From Thiotrichaceae bacterium (GTDB lineage: Bacteria; Pseudomonadota; Gammaproteobacteria; Thiotrichales; Thiotrichaceae): a stretch of DNA of 55,318 nucleotides. The DNA lies in NCBI GenBank assembly GCA_015490895.1, contig WFWY01000139.1:1-55318 (forward strand), written 5' to 3'. Positions within the stretch are counted from its first letter, which is position 1, and every line of letters begins with the position of its first letter. The translations under genes were made by a program, and so were the position numbers. Below the pieces are notes generated by a model. The model saw only the letters and a program-made list of their open reading frames with translations, had not been told where the DNA came from and did not search any database. This document shows positions 28,476 through 38,285 of this stretch, in pieces.

Positions 28476-29833
28476 CAACACCTTTACCGCGCACTAATCT
28501 GAAACTATTGACTTTCCTGGCAGCGATGTTGATTTTTTCAGCACCGCTTTTTATGAACCAGTATAAAGAAATGTTTGAACTGGTGGCACAGATTATTGGT
28601 GTTCTTATGCTGCTCATTATTTTCTGGACACAGGCCAGTTCCGGTAACATTGGTTATTTTTACGGAGGGTTCATCGTACTCTCCGTTATGTTTGTTGGTC
28701 TTTACCTGATTCCCTTGCCGGAAATGATTTATGCAGGTGGTTTACCCGGGCGTGAATTGTATGCAGACGTAGCCCAATTCATTTCTGCTCAGGGTGTGGA
28801 GGTGGCCTGGCCATCCTTGTCGCTGATTCCTGAGAACACGAAACGTTCCCTGTTTTACCTGATTCCCCTGGTTGCTTTGTTTCTGACAGTGATGAGTTTG
28901 CCCCGGCGCAATGTACGGCTGCTGGTAACAGTCTTGCTAGTTGTCGTTTTTTTTGAGGTGGGGCTTGGTATTATTCAATATGCCTCCGGGGCAGATATGT
29001 TTTATCTCGGTAATCCGGAGCATGGTGATACGGCAAGCGGTACCTATCGTAACCGGGATCACTTTGTTGGCTTTCTGGAATTGGTGTTGCCGTTATTAAT
29101 TGGTCTGTTGATGGCTTCCGTTACAGCGAATACCGATGGTGAAAAGTATCACAATAGCCGTAGCCTGAGTGTGACGCTGACATTATCATTACTTCTCATA
29201 CTGATGATACTGGTCTCTTTCCTTTCAGGGTCGCGTGCGGGTATTGGTTTGATTTTGCTGGGCTTGATACTTTCTACTCTAGCTTTGGGGCGTCATCAGG
29301 GAAAGATTAAGTCATTTGGACTGTTGTCGGTGGTGAGTATTATTGGAGTAATAGCAGCGTTTAAGGTTGGCATCGTGCCGATTTTAAACCGCTTTGCTAA
29401 AGATCCTATGGAAGATGAACGCTTTCGTATTTTTGAAAATACACAGCGGGCTATTACAGAGATGTTTCCATGGGGAAGTGGGCCAGGAACCTTTCCTCAA
29501 ATGTACCGTGCTTTTCAACCTATAGACCAGCAAAGTTTCATCAATCACGCCCATAATGATTACCTGGAGCTTGTCTCTGACATGGGTTTGTTTGGTGCCG
29601 TTATTATCATTGCTTTCCTGGTGCTTTATCTTCTGCGCTGGGTAGAACTGTGGCGTAGTCAACGGCAGGGAACCTTTAAAAATTTACAGATAGGTGCCGG
29701 TCTAGGTATGTTGTTATTACTCCTGCATAGCTATGTGGATTTTAACTTGCACCAAATGGCGAATGCCCTGGTTTTTGTCTTTCTTGCAGGTATCTTCTTT
29801 CGGCTCAAGCGGCCCAGCGTCGAATCTAACTGA
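28472..29833 (+). CDS. O-antigen ligase/polymerase family membrane protein
   Basis: A polytopic protein with about 11-12 membrane helices. It carries the Wzy_C/WaaL pattern: SGSRAGIGLILLGL in a mid helix, the periplasmic loop with GTYRNRDHFVGFLEL, and the conserved HAHNDYLELVSDMGLFG near residue 362. Such proteins join polysaccharide repeats or ligate them to lipid carriers. Its start overlaps the TPR gene stop, so expression is coupled. Its stop overlaps the end of the opposite-strand DsbA-like gene by 8 bases. Confidence 0.9.
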   Translation: MTTPLPRTNLKLLTFLAAMLIFSAPLFMNQYKEMFELVAQIIGVLMLLIIFWTQASSGNIGYFYGGFIVLSVMFVGLYLIPLPEMIYAGGLPGRELYADVAQFISAQGVEVAWPSLSLIPENTKRSLFYLIPLVALFLTVMSLPRRNVRLLVTVLLVVVFFEVGLGIIQYASGADMFYLGNPEHGDTASGTYRNRDHFVGFLELVLPLLIGLLMASVTANTDGEKYHNSRSLSVTLTLSLLLILMILVSFLSGSRAGIGLILLGLILSTLALGRHQGKIKSFGLLSVVSIIGVIAAFKVGIVPILNRFAKDPMEDERFRIFENTQRAITEMFPWGSGPGTFPQMYRAFQPIDQQSFINHAHNDYLELVSDMGLFGAVIIIAFLVLYLLRWVELWRSQRQGTFKNLQIGAGLGMLLLLLHSYVDFNLHQMANALVFVFLAGIFFRLKRPSVESN

Positions 29834-30440
29834 GCTGTTCTAAAATCACTTCTGGCTGATTATAATCGATGTGTAACAAAGAACGTGATGTGTCTGTTAC
29901 CAAAATCAGGCTGGGGAAGCCTTTGGCACCTAACGACCGGGACAGGTGAATTTCATTGGCAAGTTGACGCTGTGTCCCTGGGTCAAACAGATCCTTGGTG
30001 AAGATGTTTACATCCAGTGATAATGTTTTGGCAAGGTCGATTAGAACAGAGTTTACCGACGGGTTCTGTGCGTTGAGGTAATAAGCTTCCTGAATGGCTA
30101 GAGTCATCGCTTCTTCATGAGAAGCTCGTTGCTTGCGTGCGGCAATGACTGCCCGGCAGGCGGGATAGGTCGAGCGTCTGGGCAGGGTGGAAGTCCAGAA
30201 GTCAAAATTAAAGGGAGTGCCGGGAATCTGTTTCTGAATCGTGCTCCATATGCGGGCAATCATTTTCTGCATATCCGGGGGCATTGGGAGATCTGAATCA
30301 GGAGCCAGGCCACCTAGCAGTGAAACAAGCCTGATTCCAGGTGGTAGCTGTTTCTGAACTGCCAACCAGGTGGGTCGAAAGCCCCAGCACCAGCTACACA
30401 TGGGATCATGTACATAGTAGAGTGTTTTACCTGGTTTCAT
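29826..30440 (-). CDS. DsbA family thioredoxin-fold protein
   Basis: A CSWC redox motif (Cys15, Cys18) sits in YYVHDPMCSWCWGFRP, typical of the FrnE/DsbA-like cytosolic group. A cis-proline-type motif GAKGFPSLIL (about residues 170-179) follows. There is no signal peptide, so it probably acts in the cytosol as a dithiol oxidoreductase or isomerase. Length 204 aa is normal. It starts 14 bases after the adenosine kinase gene on the same strand and is probably co-transcribed. Natural partners are unknown. Confidence 0.88.
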   Translation of the reverse strand: MKPGKTLYYVHDPMCSWCWGFRPTWLAVQKQLPPGIRLVSLLGGLAPDSDLPMPPDMQKMIARIWSTIQKQIPGTPFNFDFWTSTLPRRSTYPACRAVIAARKQRASHEEAMTLAIQEAYYLNAQNPSVNSVLIDLAKTLSLDVNIFTKDLFDPGTQRQLANEIHLSRSLGAKGFPSLILVTDTSRSLLHIDYNQPEVILEQLS

Positions 30441-30454
30441 TGCCTGTGGATGCT

Positions 30455-31444
30455 TTATAGCTGGGCAAGTAAACTCTGGTAGGTGCTTTTATCCAGTCTT
30501 GCACCAAAGGTTGAGACTACTTTGGCAGCCGCCATATTGGCCAACTTTCCCGCTTGCTCATCATTGAGGCCATGAGTGATGCCATACAGGAATGCCCCGG
30601 CAAACATGTCTCCGGCACCGTTGGTATCTACAGCCTCTACAGTTTGTGCCGGTATCTTGACTTTACCCCTGGCGCTGGCGATATACGCACCCTGTTTTCC
30701 AAGCGTGATAACCAGTTTCTCCACTTTGGGTAGTAGTGCGGCAATGGCATCATCAAGGTTGTCGGCTTGTGTGAAGGTCAATACCTCCTCTTCATTGCAG
30801 AATAAAAGATCTACGCCATCACCGAACATTTCTTTTATACCATCGCTGAAGTAGGTGACCATGGAAGGATCTGAAAAAGTCATAGCTGTCTTTATCCCAT
30901 GCTCTTTAGCGATTTGTCGGGCCTTTATTGCAGCAGCCCGGGATACATCAGAAGTGACGAGATAACCTTCAATATATAAATATTCGGATTGTTTAAGCTC
31001 ATCGAGATGAAGCTCGGCTTCGGAGAAATCAGCGGTAATTCCCAGGAAGGTATTCATGGTGCGCTCAGCATCGGGAGTAACCATAACCATGCACTTGCCC
31101 GTGTGACCATCACATTGCACATCCCTGAGACGGGTGTTCACACCCGCATCGTGCAGATCTTTCATGTAAAAGTTTCCCTGCTCATCATTAGCTACCTTGC
31201 AAGCGTAAAAGGTTTTACCGCCAAACTGGCTAATAGCAACGATGCTGTTGGCCGCAGAACCACCGCCAGCACGTTTTTTCAGCCCAAAAGTATCCTTTAG
31301 TGTTTGTAACAGATCAATATGCGCCTCCTCATCCAGTAAGGACATCATTCCCTTTTCAATATTGCGTGATTTCAGAAAGTCATCAGTGACTTCAAATTCT
31401 TTGTCAACCAAGGCATTGCCAATGGCATAGACATGATATTTCAT
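30455..31444 (-). CDS. adenosine kinase-like PfkB family sugar kinase
   Basis: The PfkB signatures are present: KRAGGGSAANSIVAISQFGG near the N-terminal third and DTNGAGDMFAGAFLYG (Asp273 to about residue 288) with the catalytic Asp279. The sequence GNALVDKEFEV at the start is characteristic of the bacterial adenosine-kinase-like branch. It would phosphorylate adenosine to AMP, clearing a product of AhcY. The ahcY gene lies 5 kb away. Start ATG at 31444 is preceded by AGGGGAAATCT. Substrate is inferred from the branch; another nucleoside is possible. Confidence 0.85.
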   Translation of the reverse strand: MKYHVYAIGNALVDKEFEVTDDFLKSRNIEKGMMSLLDEEAHIDLLQTLKDTFGLKKRAGGGSAANSIVAISQFGGKTFYACKVANDEQGNFYMKDLHDAGVNTRLRDVQCDGHTGKCMVMVTPDAERTMNTFLGITADFSEAELHLDELKQSEYLYIEGYLVTSDVSRAAAIKARQIAKEHGIKTAMTFSDPSMVTYFSDGIKEMFGDGVDLLFCNEEEVLTFTQADNLDDAIAALLPKVEKLVITLGKQGAYIASARGKVKIPAQTVEAVDTNGAGDMFAGAFLYGITHGLNDEQAGKLANMAAAKVVSTFGARLDKSTYQSLLAQL

Positions 31445-31829
31445 AGATTTCCCCTGGAAATTAAAAAGTGTAAAAGGTCTGGTATTATCCTAACGATTAA
31501 CGAGTTCAGCTTCTAGTCATTTATCGGTATAATTGGCTACAGGGACTTGTCTGATTATTTTAACATGTTCCTGGATGACGCAAATGGATGGTCATATCCG
31601 CTGGAAAAATCATGATATGCCCATAGGTAGTAGATATGCTTGCTGCTAAGATACCACTATGATTTTCGGTTTTTGTAAATCGGGCACGAGATAAGTAGTG
31701 TCACCCGGTAAAGCATGGACTATGAGGATAACGGATAAGCCTTGCCCATTTGATGCATAAGCAAAGCACGCTCATCCTATCCTTTCTTTAAACGATTAAT
31801 GCATCCAATAAACAGAGGCAAAAGTATCA
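31445..31829. other. divergent intergenic region, adenosine kinase / clpS
   Basis: The 385 bases between divergent genes must hold both promoters. I see no open frame, repeat copy or conserved riboswitch element. No confident promoter boxes. Confidence 0.3.
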
Positions 31830-32150
31830 ATGGCTGATGATACCGACCATCAGAGTGATTCAGGACTAGCGGTTGAAGAATCCCGGCCTGATGTCAAGGA
31901 ACCAAAGCTCTACAAGGTTATACTCCTTAACGATGACTTCACTCCAATGGAGTTTGTCGTTGAGATACTAGAATTATTTTTCGGTCTGGATCGCGAAAGA
32001 GCAACGCGCATCATGCTCAATGTACATACAAAAGGCAGAGGTGTCTGTGGGGTATATACTCGTGATATTGCAGAAACGAAAGTTGCTCAGGTGAATCAGT
32101 TTGCCAGAGAAAACGAACATCCACTGTTATGCACAATGGAGGTCAATTGA
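31830..32150 (+). CDS. clpS: ATP-dependent Clp protease adaptor ClpS
   Basis: A small adaptor that delivers N-degron proteins to ClpAP. The conserved core [21 protein letters not shown] is present (residues 31-51, split here), with the Asn-Asp-Asp N-end-rule pocket and the later [20 protein letters not shown]. The flexible N-terminal extension (about 25 residues, acidic) is normal. It precedes clpA by 99 bases as in most gammaproteobacteria. Confidence 0.97.
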   Translation: MADDTDHQSDSGLAVEESRPDVKEPKLYKVILLNDDFTPMEFVVEILELFFGLDRERATRIMLNVHTKGRGVCGVYTRDIAETKVAQVNQFARENEHPLLCTMEVN

Positions 32151-32249
32151 TCCTGTTATTGACGGATTTTACAATAATTTTAGTCGTTGTGAGGGTAGCA
32201 GAGTCTTTGTCAATACTGATGGACTCAGGAATATAACAAGGGAGTAATC

Positions 32250-34547
32250 ATGCTTAGTACAGAAGTTGAATTTTCGATCAATACGCTATTTCGGGAAGCG
32301 CGTGAGAAACGGCACGAATTTGTTACCGTAGAGCACTTGCTCTATGCGATGACCAGTAACCCCAATGCAGCTGAAGCACTTGATGCCTGTGGTGTTGATA
32401 TTCCCATGTTACAGTCTGAGCTGGACAGTTTCATTGAAGACAGTACACCCGTGCTGTTGAATGATGATGAACGTGATACCCAGCCGACGCTAGGCTTCCA
32501 GCGGGTGATACAGCGTGCTGTTTATCATGTTCAGGCTTCAGGTAAGGATGAGGTTTCTGGTGAAAATATTCTTATTGCCATTTTTGGAGAGCCTGAATCG
32601 CACGCAGTTTACTATCTTAACAAACAAAATATGACCCGTCTGGATTTGGTTAACTATGTTTCCCATGGTGTTCGCAAGTACGAGGAAGAACCGTCACTAA
32701 AGGACTTGTTAGGTGAAGACGATAGTGAACCCGGCATAGAAAGTGATACCGATAATGCCGAACCCTCCGAGAGCCCGCTGGAGAAATTTGCTACCAACCT
32801 GAATCAAAGAGCCCGGGAAGGAAGGATAGACCCACTGATAGGCCGGGAGGATGAAGTAGAGCGAACCGTGCAGGTTCTCTGTCGCCGGCGTAAAAATAAT
32901 CCCCTGTTGGTTGGTGAAGCTGGTGTTGGCAAGACAGCGATAGCAGAAGGGCTGGCAAAACGTATCGTTGATGGACAAGTCCCCGAGGTGCTTGCCAGTA
33001 CGATTATCTATTCGCTGGATCTGGGGGCGTTAGTTGCGGGCACAAAGTATCGTGGTGATTTCGAAAAACGTCTCAAAGCCGTCCTTAATCAGATTAGAAA
33101 TGAAGAAGATGCAGTCCTGTTTATTGATGAAATCCATATTATTATTGGAGCCGGGGCGACCTCCGGTGGCACTATGGATGCATCCAATCTCATCAAGCCG
33201 GTTTTGGCCAATGGTGAGCTAAAGTGTATTGGTTCAACAACATACCAGGAATACCATGGTGTGTTTGAAAAGGATCGAGCGCTGGCTCGCCGGTTCCAGA
33301 AAATTGATATTAACGAACCGACTGTTGCAGACACGATTAAAATTTTGCAAGGACTGAAGAGTCGTTTTGAAACTCACCATAAGGTGAAATATACCAATCC
33401 TGCCCTGAAAACTGCTGCTGAATTATCCGCCCGCTATATTACTGACCGGCATTTGCCGGATAAGGCGATTGATGTGATTGATGAAGCTGGGGCTAACCGG
33501 CAGTTGCAATCAGGAAAGGCCAGGAAGAAGACTATTTCCGTAAAGGATATTGAAGCGATTGTTGCCAAAATTGCCCGGATACCTCCCAAGACAGTATCTA
33601 CATCGGACATGGATGTGCTTAAACGGTTGAGCGATAACCTGAAACGTGTTGTATTTGGGCAGAGTGACGCTATTGAGCAGTTGGTGACCGCCATTAAAAT
33701 GGCCCGGTCAGGTTTGCGTGAAGACAATAAAACAATAGGTTCCTTCCTGTTTGCAGGGCCAACGGGAGTGGGTAAGACCGAGGTTACCAAACAGTTGGCT
33801 GAACATCTGGGGATTGAGTTATTACGCTTTGATATGTCTGAATATATGGAGCGACATACAGTTTCCCGCTTGATAGGGGCTCCCCCTGGTTATGTAGGCT
33901 TTGATGAAGGCGGGTTATTGACAGAAGCCGTTATGAAAAACCCACATGCTGTCCTGCTGATGGATGAAATCGAAAAGGCGCACCCGGATGTGTTTAATAT
34001 TTTACTACAGGTGATGGACAATGGTTCACTAACGGATAGTAATGGACGTAAAGTTGATTTCCGTAATGTGATCGTTATTATGACCAGCAATGCAGGCGCA
34101 GAGAATATCAGCCGTGCTTCTATTGGCTTTACAGAGCAAAATCATAGCCTGGACTCCAGGAAGGCCGTTGAAAAGGCCTTCACGCCGGAGTTCAGGAATC
34201 GTCTTGATGCCATTATCCAGTTTAATCCTCTCGATAAGACAGTGATCAAGCATGTGGTTGATAAGTTTTTGATCCAGCTTGAAACACAGCTTGAAGAAAA
34301 GAAAGTTACCTTGATTGTTGATGACAAGGCGAAGCGCTGGTTGGCTGAAAAGGGTTATGATCCCGTTATGGGTGCTCGCCCCATGGCCAGAGTTGTTCAG
34401 GAAAATATCAAACGTCCATTGGCTGATGAAATATTATTTGGTGCTTTGAGTCACGGCGGTATTGTCAGGGTGACTGCGATTAAAGGCCAGCTAAAACTGA
34501 ATTTTGACGAAGAACAGGCAGGTGCTACTGAAGAAGCCGTATCCTGA
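32250..34547 (+). CDS. clpA: ATP-dependent Clp protease ATP-binding subunit ClpA
   Basis: A two-ring AAA+ unfoldase that feeds proteins to ClpP. The Clp N-domain (residues 1-145) carries [20 protein letters not shown]. It is followed by a linker rich in acidic residues. AAA-1 has Walker A GEAGVGKT and Walker [18 protein letters not shown]-2 has Walker [10 protein letters not shown], Walker [16 protein letters not shown] and the D2 C-terminal small domain. Length 765 aa is standard. ATG 32250 follows AAGGGAGTAATC. ClpS upstream is its adaptor. Confidence 0.98.
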   Translation: MLSTEVEFSINTLFREAREKRHEFVTVEHLLYAMTSNPNAAEALDACGVDIPMLQSELDSFIEDSTPVLLNDDERDTQPTLGFQRVIQRAVYHVQASGKDEVSGENILIAIFGEPESHAVYYLNKQNMTRLDLVNYVSHGVRKYEEEPSLKDLLGEDDSEPGIESDTDNAEPSESPLEKFATNLNQRAREGRIDPLIGREDEVERTVQVLCRRRKNNPLLVGEAGVGKTAIAEGLAKRIVDGQVPEVLASTIIYSLDLGALVAGTKYRGDFEKRLKAVLNQIRNEEDAVLFIDEIHIIIGAGATSGGTMDASNLIKPVLANGELKCIGSTTYQEYHGVFEKDRALARRFQKIDINEPTVADTIKILQGLKSRFETHHKVKYTNPALKTAAELSARYITDRHLPDKAIDVIDEAGANRQLQSGKARKKTISVKDIEAIVAKIARIPPKTVSTSDMDVLKRLSDNLKRVVFGQSDAIEQLVTAIKMARSGLREDNKTIGSFLFAGPTGVGKTEVTKQLAEHLGIELLRFDMSEYMERHTVSRLIGAPPGYVGFDEGGLLTEAVMKNPHAVLLMDEIEKAHPDVFNILLQVMDNGSLTDSNGRKVDFRNVIVIMTSNAGAENISRASIGFTEQNHSLDSRKAVEKAFTPEFRNRLDAIIQFNPLDKTVIKHVVDKFLIQLETQLEEKKVTLIVDDKAKRWLAEKGYDPVMGARPMARVVQENIKRPLADEILFGALSHGGIVRVTAIKGQLKLNFDEEQAGATEEAVS

Positions 34548-34569
34548 TCTGATAGTTACCCCCGCCCCT

Positions 34570-34606
34570 CCTTGTATCAATACGAGCACTAGCTTTCGAT
34601 ACAAGG
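34570..34606. terminator. possible clpA terminator hairpin
   Basis: CCTTGTATC (34570-34578) and GATACAAGG (34598-34606) form a 9-base stem with a 19-base loop, 22 bases after clpA. The following bases CTAATTTCGG are only weakly T-rich, so this is an imperfect terminator candidate. Confidence 0.35.
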
Positions 34607-34653
34607 CTAATTTCGGTGCTTCCTGTTCTCGGACAAGCTCCTGACTGAAAGGT

Positions 34654-34974
34654 AATAAAATTGAAGTTGAAAACATCAACTGCTCGGGGAAGGTGTCACG
34701 AGTCAATGCTGAAAAATATGTGGCAATGAAAAAAGCTTTTTTAAAGGTCTTGCCTGTTAAAAGCCCGGGCTTAACCCAAAAGGAAATCTAAATCCAGGAG
34801 CAGGTTATTTCGCAGCTGCCAGGGGCTCTTTTTCCAGAGGATGCAACGTCAGGCTGGTGGGCCAAAACGGTGCAGCCGGATCTCGAAGCCAAAGGCGTGG
34901 TAATTAGAGAGCAGACAAAGCCGTTAAGGTGGTACAAACAGTATGCAGGGTATACCTTTCTATTCTGTCCTTAA
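34654..34974 (+). pseudogene. decayed ~105-residue gene, possibly DUF6958 family
   Basis: One frame reads IEVENINCSGKVSRVNAEKY, then VAMKKAFLKVLPVKSPGLTQ, then a stop TAA at 34789-34791. It continues in the same frame with LFPEDATSGWWAKTVQPDLE and AKGVVIREQTKPLRWYK. Both halves strongly recall one small conserved protein of ~100 residues (I believe DUF6958) whose members read LFP...GWWAKTVQLDLEAKG and end KPLRW. No ATG precedes the conserved start, so start and middle are both damaged. The closing stop (34972-34974) lies in the TTAA target repeat of the adjacent MITE, suggesting the insertion cut the 3' end. Frame and stop are directly seen; the family name is from memory. Confidence 0.65.
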
Positions 34975-35139
34975 GGAGGCTCTGATCAAGTCGTGAGCGG
35001 TTTTCTCGAAGCTAGAATCGCCCATTTTTGTCTAAAAATCTCCCTAATAGAGTGACGATTAGCTTCATTTTCAATCAAAAACTGAACAATCCTATCAATC
35101 GAGAAATTCCACTCGGACTTAATCAGAGGCTCCTTAAGG
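34969..35139. mobile_element. MITE with long inverted ends, copy 1
   Basis: The left end GGAGGCTCTGATCAAGTC (from 34975) and right end GACTTAATCAGAGGCTCC (to 35135) are inverted repeats with two mismatches. Both are flanked by TTAA, a likely target duplication. Similarity continues inward (GAG-GG-TTCTCGA on both sides). The interior has no open frame. A second, diverged copy lies at 43132-43297 in reverse orientation. TTAA fits the YTAR duplication of the IS5 group, but no parent element is in the window. Confidence 0.7.
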
Positions 35140-35205
35140 CATTTTCATATGTTGCTTTTCTGACACTTATGACTTTTACTGTTAATGACAGGGCTTCAGG
35201 AAACA

Positions 35206-35820
35206 ATGAGAGAGGTGATCGTAGTGAAGCGTCAGAACACTCATATTGACCTGCTGCGGCATGGTGAGCCCGAAGGAGGAAGAATGTACCGGGGAAGTGG
35301 TACAGACCATCCTTTAAGCATGCGTGGCTGGCAGCAAATGGAAGTGGCTATAGGGGATAAGGTTGATACGGCAGAGTGGGCCTGTATCGTAACCTCTCCC
35401 ATGCTGCGCTGTGTGAGGTTTGCCGAGCAACTGGCAAAGAAAAGAGAGATTCCTCTGGAGGTCGTTAATGACTTCAAAGAAGCGGGTTACGGTGAGTGGG
35501 AGGGGAAAACACCTGCTCAGCTTATTCAGCAAAATGAAAGGGCTTATCAGGAGTTTTATGCAGATCCTGTTAACTGCCGTCCGTGTGGTGCCGAACCTCT
35601 GGCAACGTTTACACAGCGGGTGAGCATTGCGCTGGAAGAACTACTGGAACGTTATCGAGGACAGAGAATACTGCTGGTGTCTCATTCTGGTGTGATGCGG
35701 GCTATTTTATCGATTACGTTGAATGCTCCGTTGGCTAGTCAGCAACAGATCAACATTCCTTATGCTGGTATGTACTATCTTTTACGTGAGAAGAGAGGTA
35801 CACGTATAGGTATTTATTAG
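35206..35820 (+). CDS. histidine phosphatase family protein (CobC/GpmB-like)
   Basis: The phosphoglycerate mutase-like RHG motif is clear: DLLRHGEPEGG near residue 17. The second histidine motif (LLVSHSGVMRAIL) is near residue 153, and FKEAGYGEWEGKTPAQL fits the alpha-ribazole phosphatase/GpmB branch. Length is about 204 aa. I prefer ATG 35206 with AGGAAACA ahead of it; an upstream ATG at 35185 and a GTG at 35224 are also in frame. It ends 7 bases from the convergent metF. No other cobalamin genes are nearby, so the substrate is open. Confidence 0.83.
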   Translation: MREVIVVKRQNTHIDLLRHGEPEGGRMYRGSGTDHPLSMRGWQQMEVAIGDKVDTAEWACIVTSPMLRCVRFAEQLAKKREIPLEVVNDFKEAGYGEWEGKTPAQLIQQNERAYQEFYADPVNCRPCGAEPLATFTQRVSIALEELLERYRGQRILLVSHSGVMRAILSITLNAPLASQQQINIPYAGMYYLLREKRGTRIGIY

Positions 35821-35827
35821 GGGGATT

Positions 35828-36685
35828 TTAAACAGGTTCAGCAAGCTGCCGGGTGCCTGTAATATTTTTCCATATAGTCATGCTGGGCTCTACACGATTC
35901 ATAGAGTAGAAGTGTAATCCGGGTACACCTTGTTCGACCAGTTTGACACACATTTCTGTGACAAAATCGGTTCCCAGCTTTTCAATGGATTCCAGGTCGT
36001 CGCCATAACTTTCTAGCCGCTTGCGTAACCAACGGGGAATTTCTGCACCCGTGGCATCCGAGAAGCGTGCGAGCTGGGTGAAATTGGTAATGGGCATGAT
36101 GCCGGGGATGATGGGTATTTCCAGACCGATTCCCCGACAGCTATCTACAAAGCGAAAATACCCGTCAATATTATAAAAATACTGGGTAATTGCACCATTG
36201 CTGCCGGCACGAACTTTTCTGGCAAAATTTTCCAGATCCGTCTGAAAATTGGGCGCCTGGGGGTGCATTTCCGGATAAGCTGCGACTTCAATATCAAAAT
36301 AGTCACCAGTTTCTTCGCGGATAAAACTGACCAGTTCATTGGCATAATGCAATTCACCAATATCCTGCATGCCTGAGGGCAGGTCTCCTCGCAGGGCAAC
36401 AATCCTTTTGATATTGTTTGCCTGATAAGTGTCAAGAATATTGCGAATATGACGTTTACTGGAGCCAACACAGGAAAGGTGGGGAGCGGCATTAATGCCA
36501 GTTTCTTTCTGAGTATCAATAACTGTCTGTAGGGTACAGTCCTGGGTTGAGCCACCTGCACCATAAGTAACAGAAAAATACTCCGGTTGTAGTGCGGTCA
36601 GTTCATTGCGAACGGTACGCAGTTTTTCAACACCCTTATCTGTTTTTGGCGGGAAGAATTCAAAGCTGAGTTTTGGTATATCCAT
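35828..36685 (-). CDS. metF: methylenetetrahydrofolate reductase
   Basis: Reduces 5,10-methylene-THF to 5-methyl-THF, the methyl donor for methionine synthase. The FAD-binding TIM-barrel signatures are present: LSFEFFPPKTDKG at the N-terminus, VTYGAGGSTQDCT and, later, NGAITQYFYNIDGYFRFVD. Length 285 aa is typical. It is the last gene of the minus-strand metK-ahcY-metF set, following ahcY by 145 bases that contain a repeat copy and a strong hairpin. Confidence 0.97.
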   Translation of the reverse strand: MDIPKLSFEFFPPKTDKGVEKLRTVRNELTALQPEYFSVTYGAGGSTQDCTLQTVIDTQKETGINAAPHLSCVGSSKRHIRNILDTYQANNIKRIVALRGDLPSGMQDIGELHYANELVSFIREETGDYFDIEVAAYPEMHPQAPNFQTDLENFARKVRAGSNGAITQYFYNIDGYFRFVDSCRGIGLEIPIIPGIMPITNFTQLARFSDATGAEIPRWLRKRLESYGDDLESIEKLGTDFVTEMCVKLVEQGVPGLHFYSMNRVEPSMTIWKNITGTRQLAEPV

Positions 36686-36699
36686 GATTCGTCCGTAAC

Positions 36700-36731
36700 G
36701 ACCCGTCAGGCCGGCATCCGGCTGACGGGTC
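36700..36731. other. strong hairpin upstream of metF start
   Basis: GACCCGTCAG and CTGACGGGTC form a perfect 10-base stem enclosing CCGG-CAT-CCGG pairing, giving a ~14-pair GC-rich hairpin. On the minus strand it ends 14 bases before the metF ATG and lacks a T-run. It could be a processing or decay barrier, or a block on metF translation. Confidence 0.5.
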
Positions 36732-36748
36732 GATGATAGCGTGAAAAA

Positions 36749-36834
36749 TTAGAGACTGTGTATGTATTCCGGGATGAAAGAAAAATGAGATCTTTTTTAT
36801 GAGTTCCACGAATACTGGCACAGAAAGAGATTAA
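36749..36834. repeat. dispersed repeat with AGAG-CTGT ends, copy 2
   Basis: TTAGAGACTGTGTATGTA, a following GGATGAAAGAAAAATGAGA and weaker similarity out to CACAGAAAGAG match the element at 24493-24583. It occupies the ahcY-metF spacer and runs up to, or just into, the last codons of ahcY. Confidence 0.5.
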
Positions 36835-38231
36835 TAGCGGTAGTGCTCAACCTTGTAGGGGCCTTCTTTGGGTACACTGATGTACTCAGCCTGGTAGTCC
36901 GTAAGTTCCGTTAGCCGGGCACCAATTTTTTCCAGATGTAAACGGGCAACCTCTTCATCCAGTGCCTTGGGTAGCATATAGACCTTGTTCTCATAATTGT
37001 CGCCATGTGCAAACAGTTCGATTTGTGCCAATACCTGGTTAGTGAAGGAGTTGGACATCACAAAGCTGGGATGACCTGTTGCACAACCCAGGTTTACCAG
37101 GCGACCCTGTGCTAGCAGGATAATGTTATTTCCGCTGGGTAGCTTGATATGGTCAACTTGTGGCTTGATGTTTTCCCATTCGTACTTTTCCATGCCGGCC
37201 ACATCAATTTCATTGTCAAAATGGCCAATATTACAAACGATCGTTTCGTTCTTCATCTGTAACATGTGTGCTTCGGTAATGACATGGAAGTTTCCGGTTG
37301 CTGTGACAAATATATCACCTTGCGAGGCCGCCTCATCCATGGTTACCACGCGATAACCTTCCATGGATGCCTGTAAAGCACAAATAGGGTCAATTTCAGT
37401 TACCCAAACAGTCGCACCCAGGCCGCGTAATGACTGGGCGCAGCCTTTTCCTACATCGCCGTAACCCAGAACGACGGCAATTTTTCCGGCGATCATGACA
37501 TCAGTAGCACGTTTGATACCATCAACCAGCGATTCGCGACAGCCATACAGGTTATCAAATTTGGATTTGGTAACTGAGTCATTGACGTTGATGGCGGGAT
37601 AAGTCAGTGATCCTTCCTTTGCCATCTCATACAAGCGGTGGACACCTGTCGTTGTCTCTTCGGTAACACCCATGATATTAGGTCGAATAGTCGAATACCA
37701 ATTAGGATCGGTGGCCAGTTTTGCCTTGATGGATTTATACAGAGCCACCTCTTCTTCACTTTCCGGGTTATCCAGTACTGAAATATCCTGCTCTGCTTTC
37801 GTTCCTAGTTCAATCAGCATAGTTGCATCACCACCATCATCGAGAATCATATTGGGTGTGCCGCCATCGTGCCATTCGAAAATCTTGTGGCAGTAATCCC
37901 AGTACTCATCCAGGGTTTCACCTTTGGTGGCAAAAACCGGAACACCGGAAGCAGCGATGGCCGCGGCAGCGTGATCCTGGGTGGAGAAAATGTTACAGGA
38001 TGCCCAGCGGACTTCTGCTCCGAGCGCAGTTAATGTTTCGATTAACACAGCAGTCTGGATAGTCATGTGTAAAGAGCCGGCAATGCGTGCACCTTTCAAG
38101 GGTTGTTCTTTACCATACTTCTCTCGCAGTGAAACCAGGCCGGGCATTTCTGTTTCTGCAATATTGAGCTCTTTACGGCCCCAGTCAGCGAGTGTGATAT
38201 CAGCGACGATGTAGTCATTATTGTTTGTCAT
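36831..38231 (-). CDS. ahcY: adenosylhomocysteinase (S-adenosylhomocysteine hydrolase)
   Basis: Splits S-adenosylhomocysteine into adenosine and homocysteine, using a bound NAD. The NAD-binding motif [20 protein letters not shown] is visible, with substrate residues in [21 protein letters not shown] (Lys/Asp/Asn) and the C-terminal [13 protein letters not shown]. Length 466 aa is the bacterial long form. ATG 38231 is preceded by AGGAATACACAC. It lies 54 bases downstream of metK on the same strand, consistent with one operon under the SAH riboswitch. Confidence 0.98.
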   Translation of the reverse strand: MTNNNDYIVADITLADWGRKELNIAETEMPGLVSLREKYGKEQPLKGARIAGSLHMTIQTAVLIETLTALGAEVRWASCNIFSTQDHAAAAIAASGVPVFATKGETLDEYWDYCHKIFEWHDGGTPNMILDDGGDATMLIELGTKAEQDISVLDNPESEEEVALYKSIKAKLATDPNWYSTIRPNIMGVTEETTTGVHRLYEMAKEGSLTYPAINVNDSVTKSKFDNLYGCRESLVDGIKRATDVMIAGKIAVVLGYGDVGKGCAQSLRGLGATVWVTEIDPICALQASMEGYRVVTMDEAASQGDIFVTATGNFHVITEAHMLQMKNETIVCNIGHFDNEIDVAGMEKYEWENIKPQVDHIKLPSGNNIILLAQGRLVNLGCATGHPSFVMSNSFTNQVLAQIELFAHGDNYENKVYMLPKALDEEVARLHLEKIGARLTELTDYQAEYISVPKEGPYKVEHYRY

Positions 38232-38285
38232 GTGTGTATTCCTGAATGTTGTAGAAGCTGTTGCTTGAGCCTCTCTAAAATTAAA

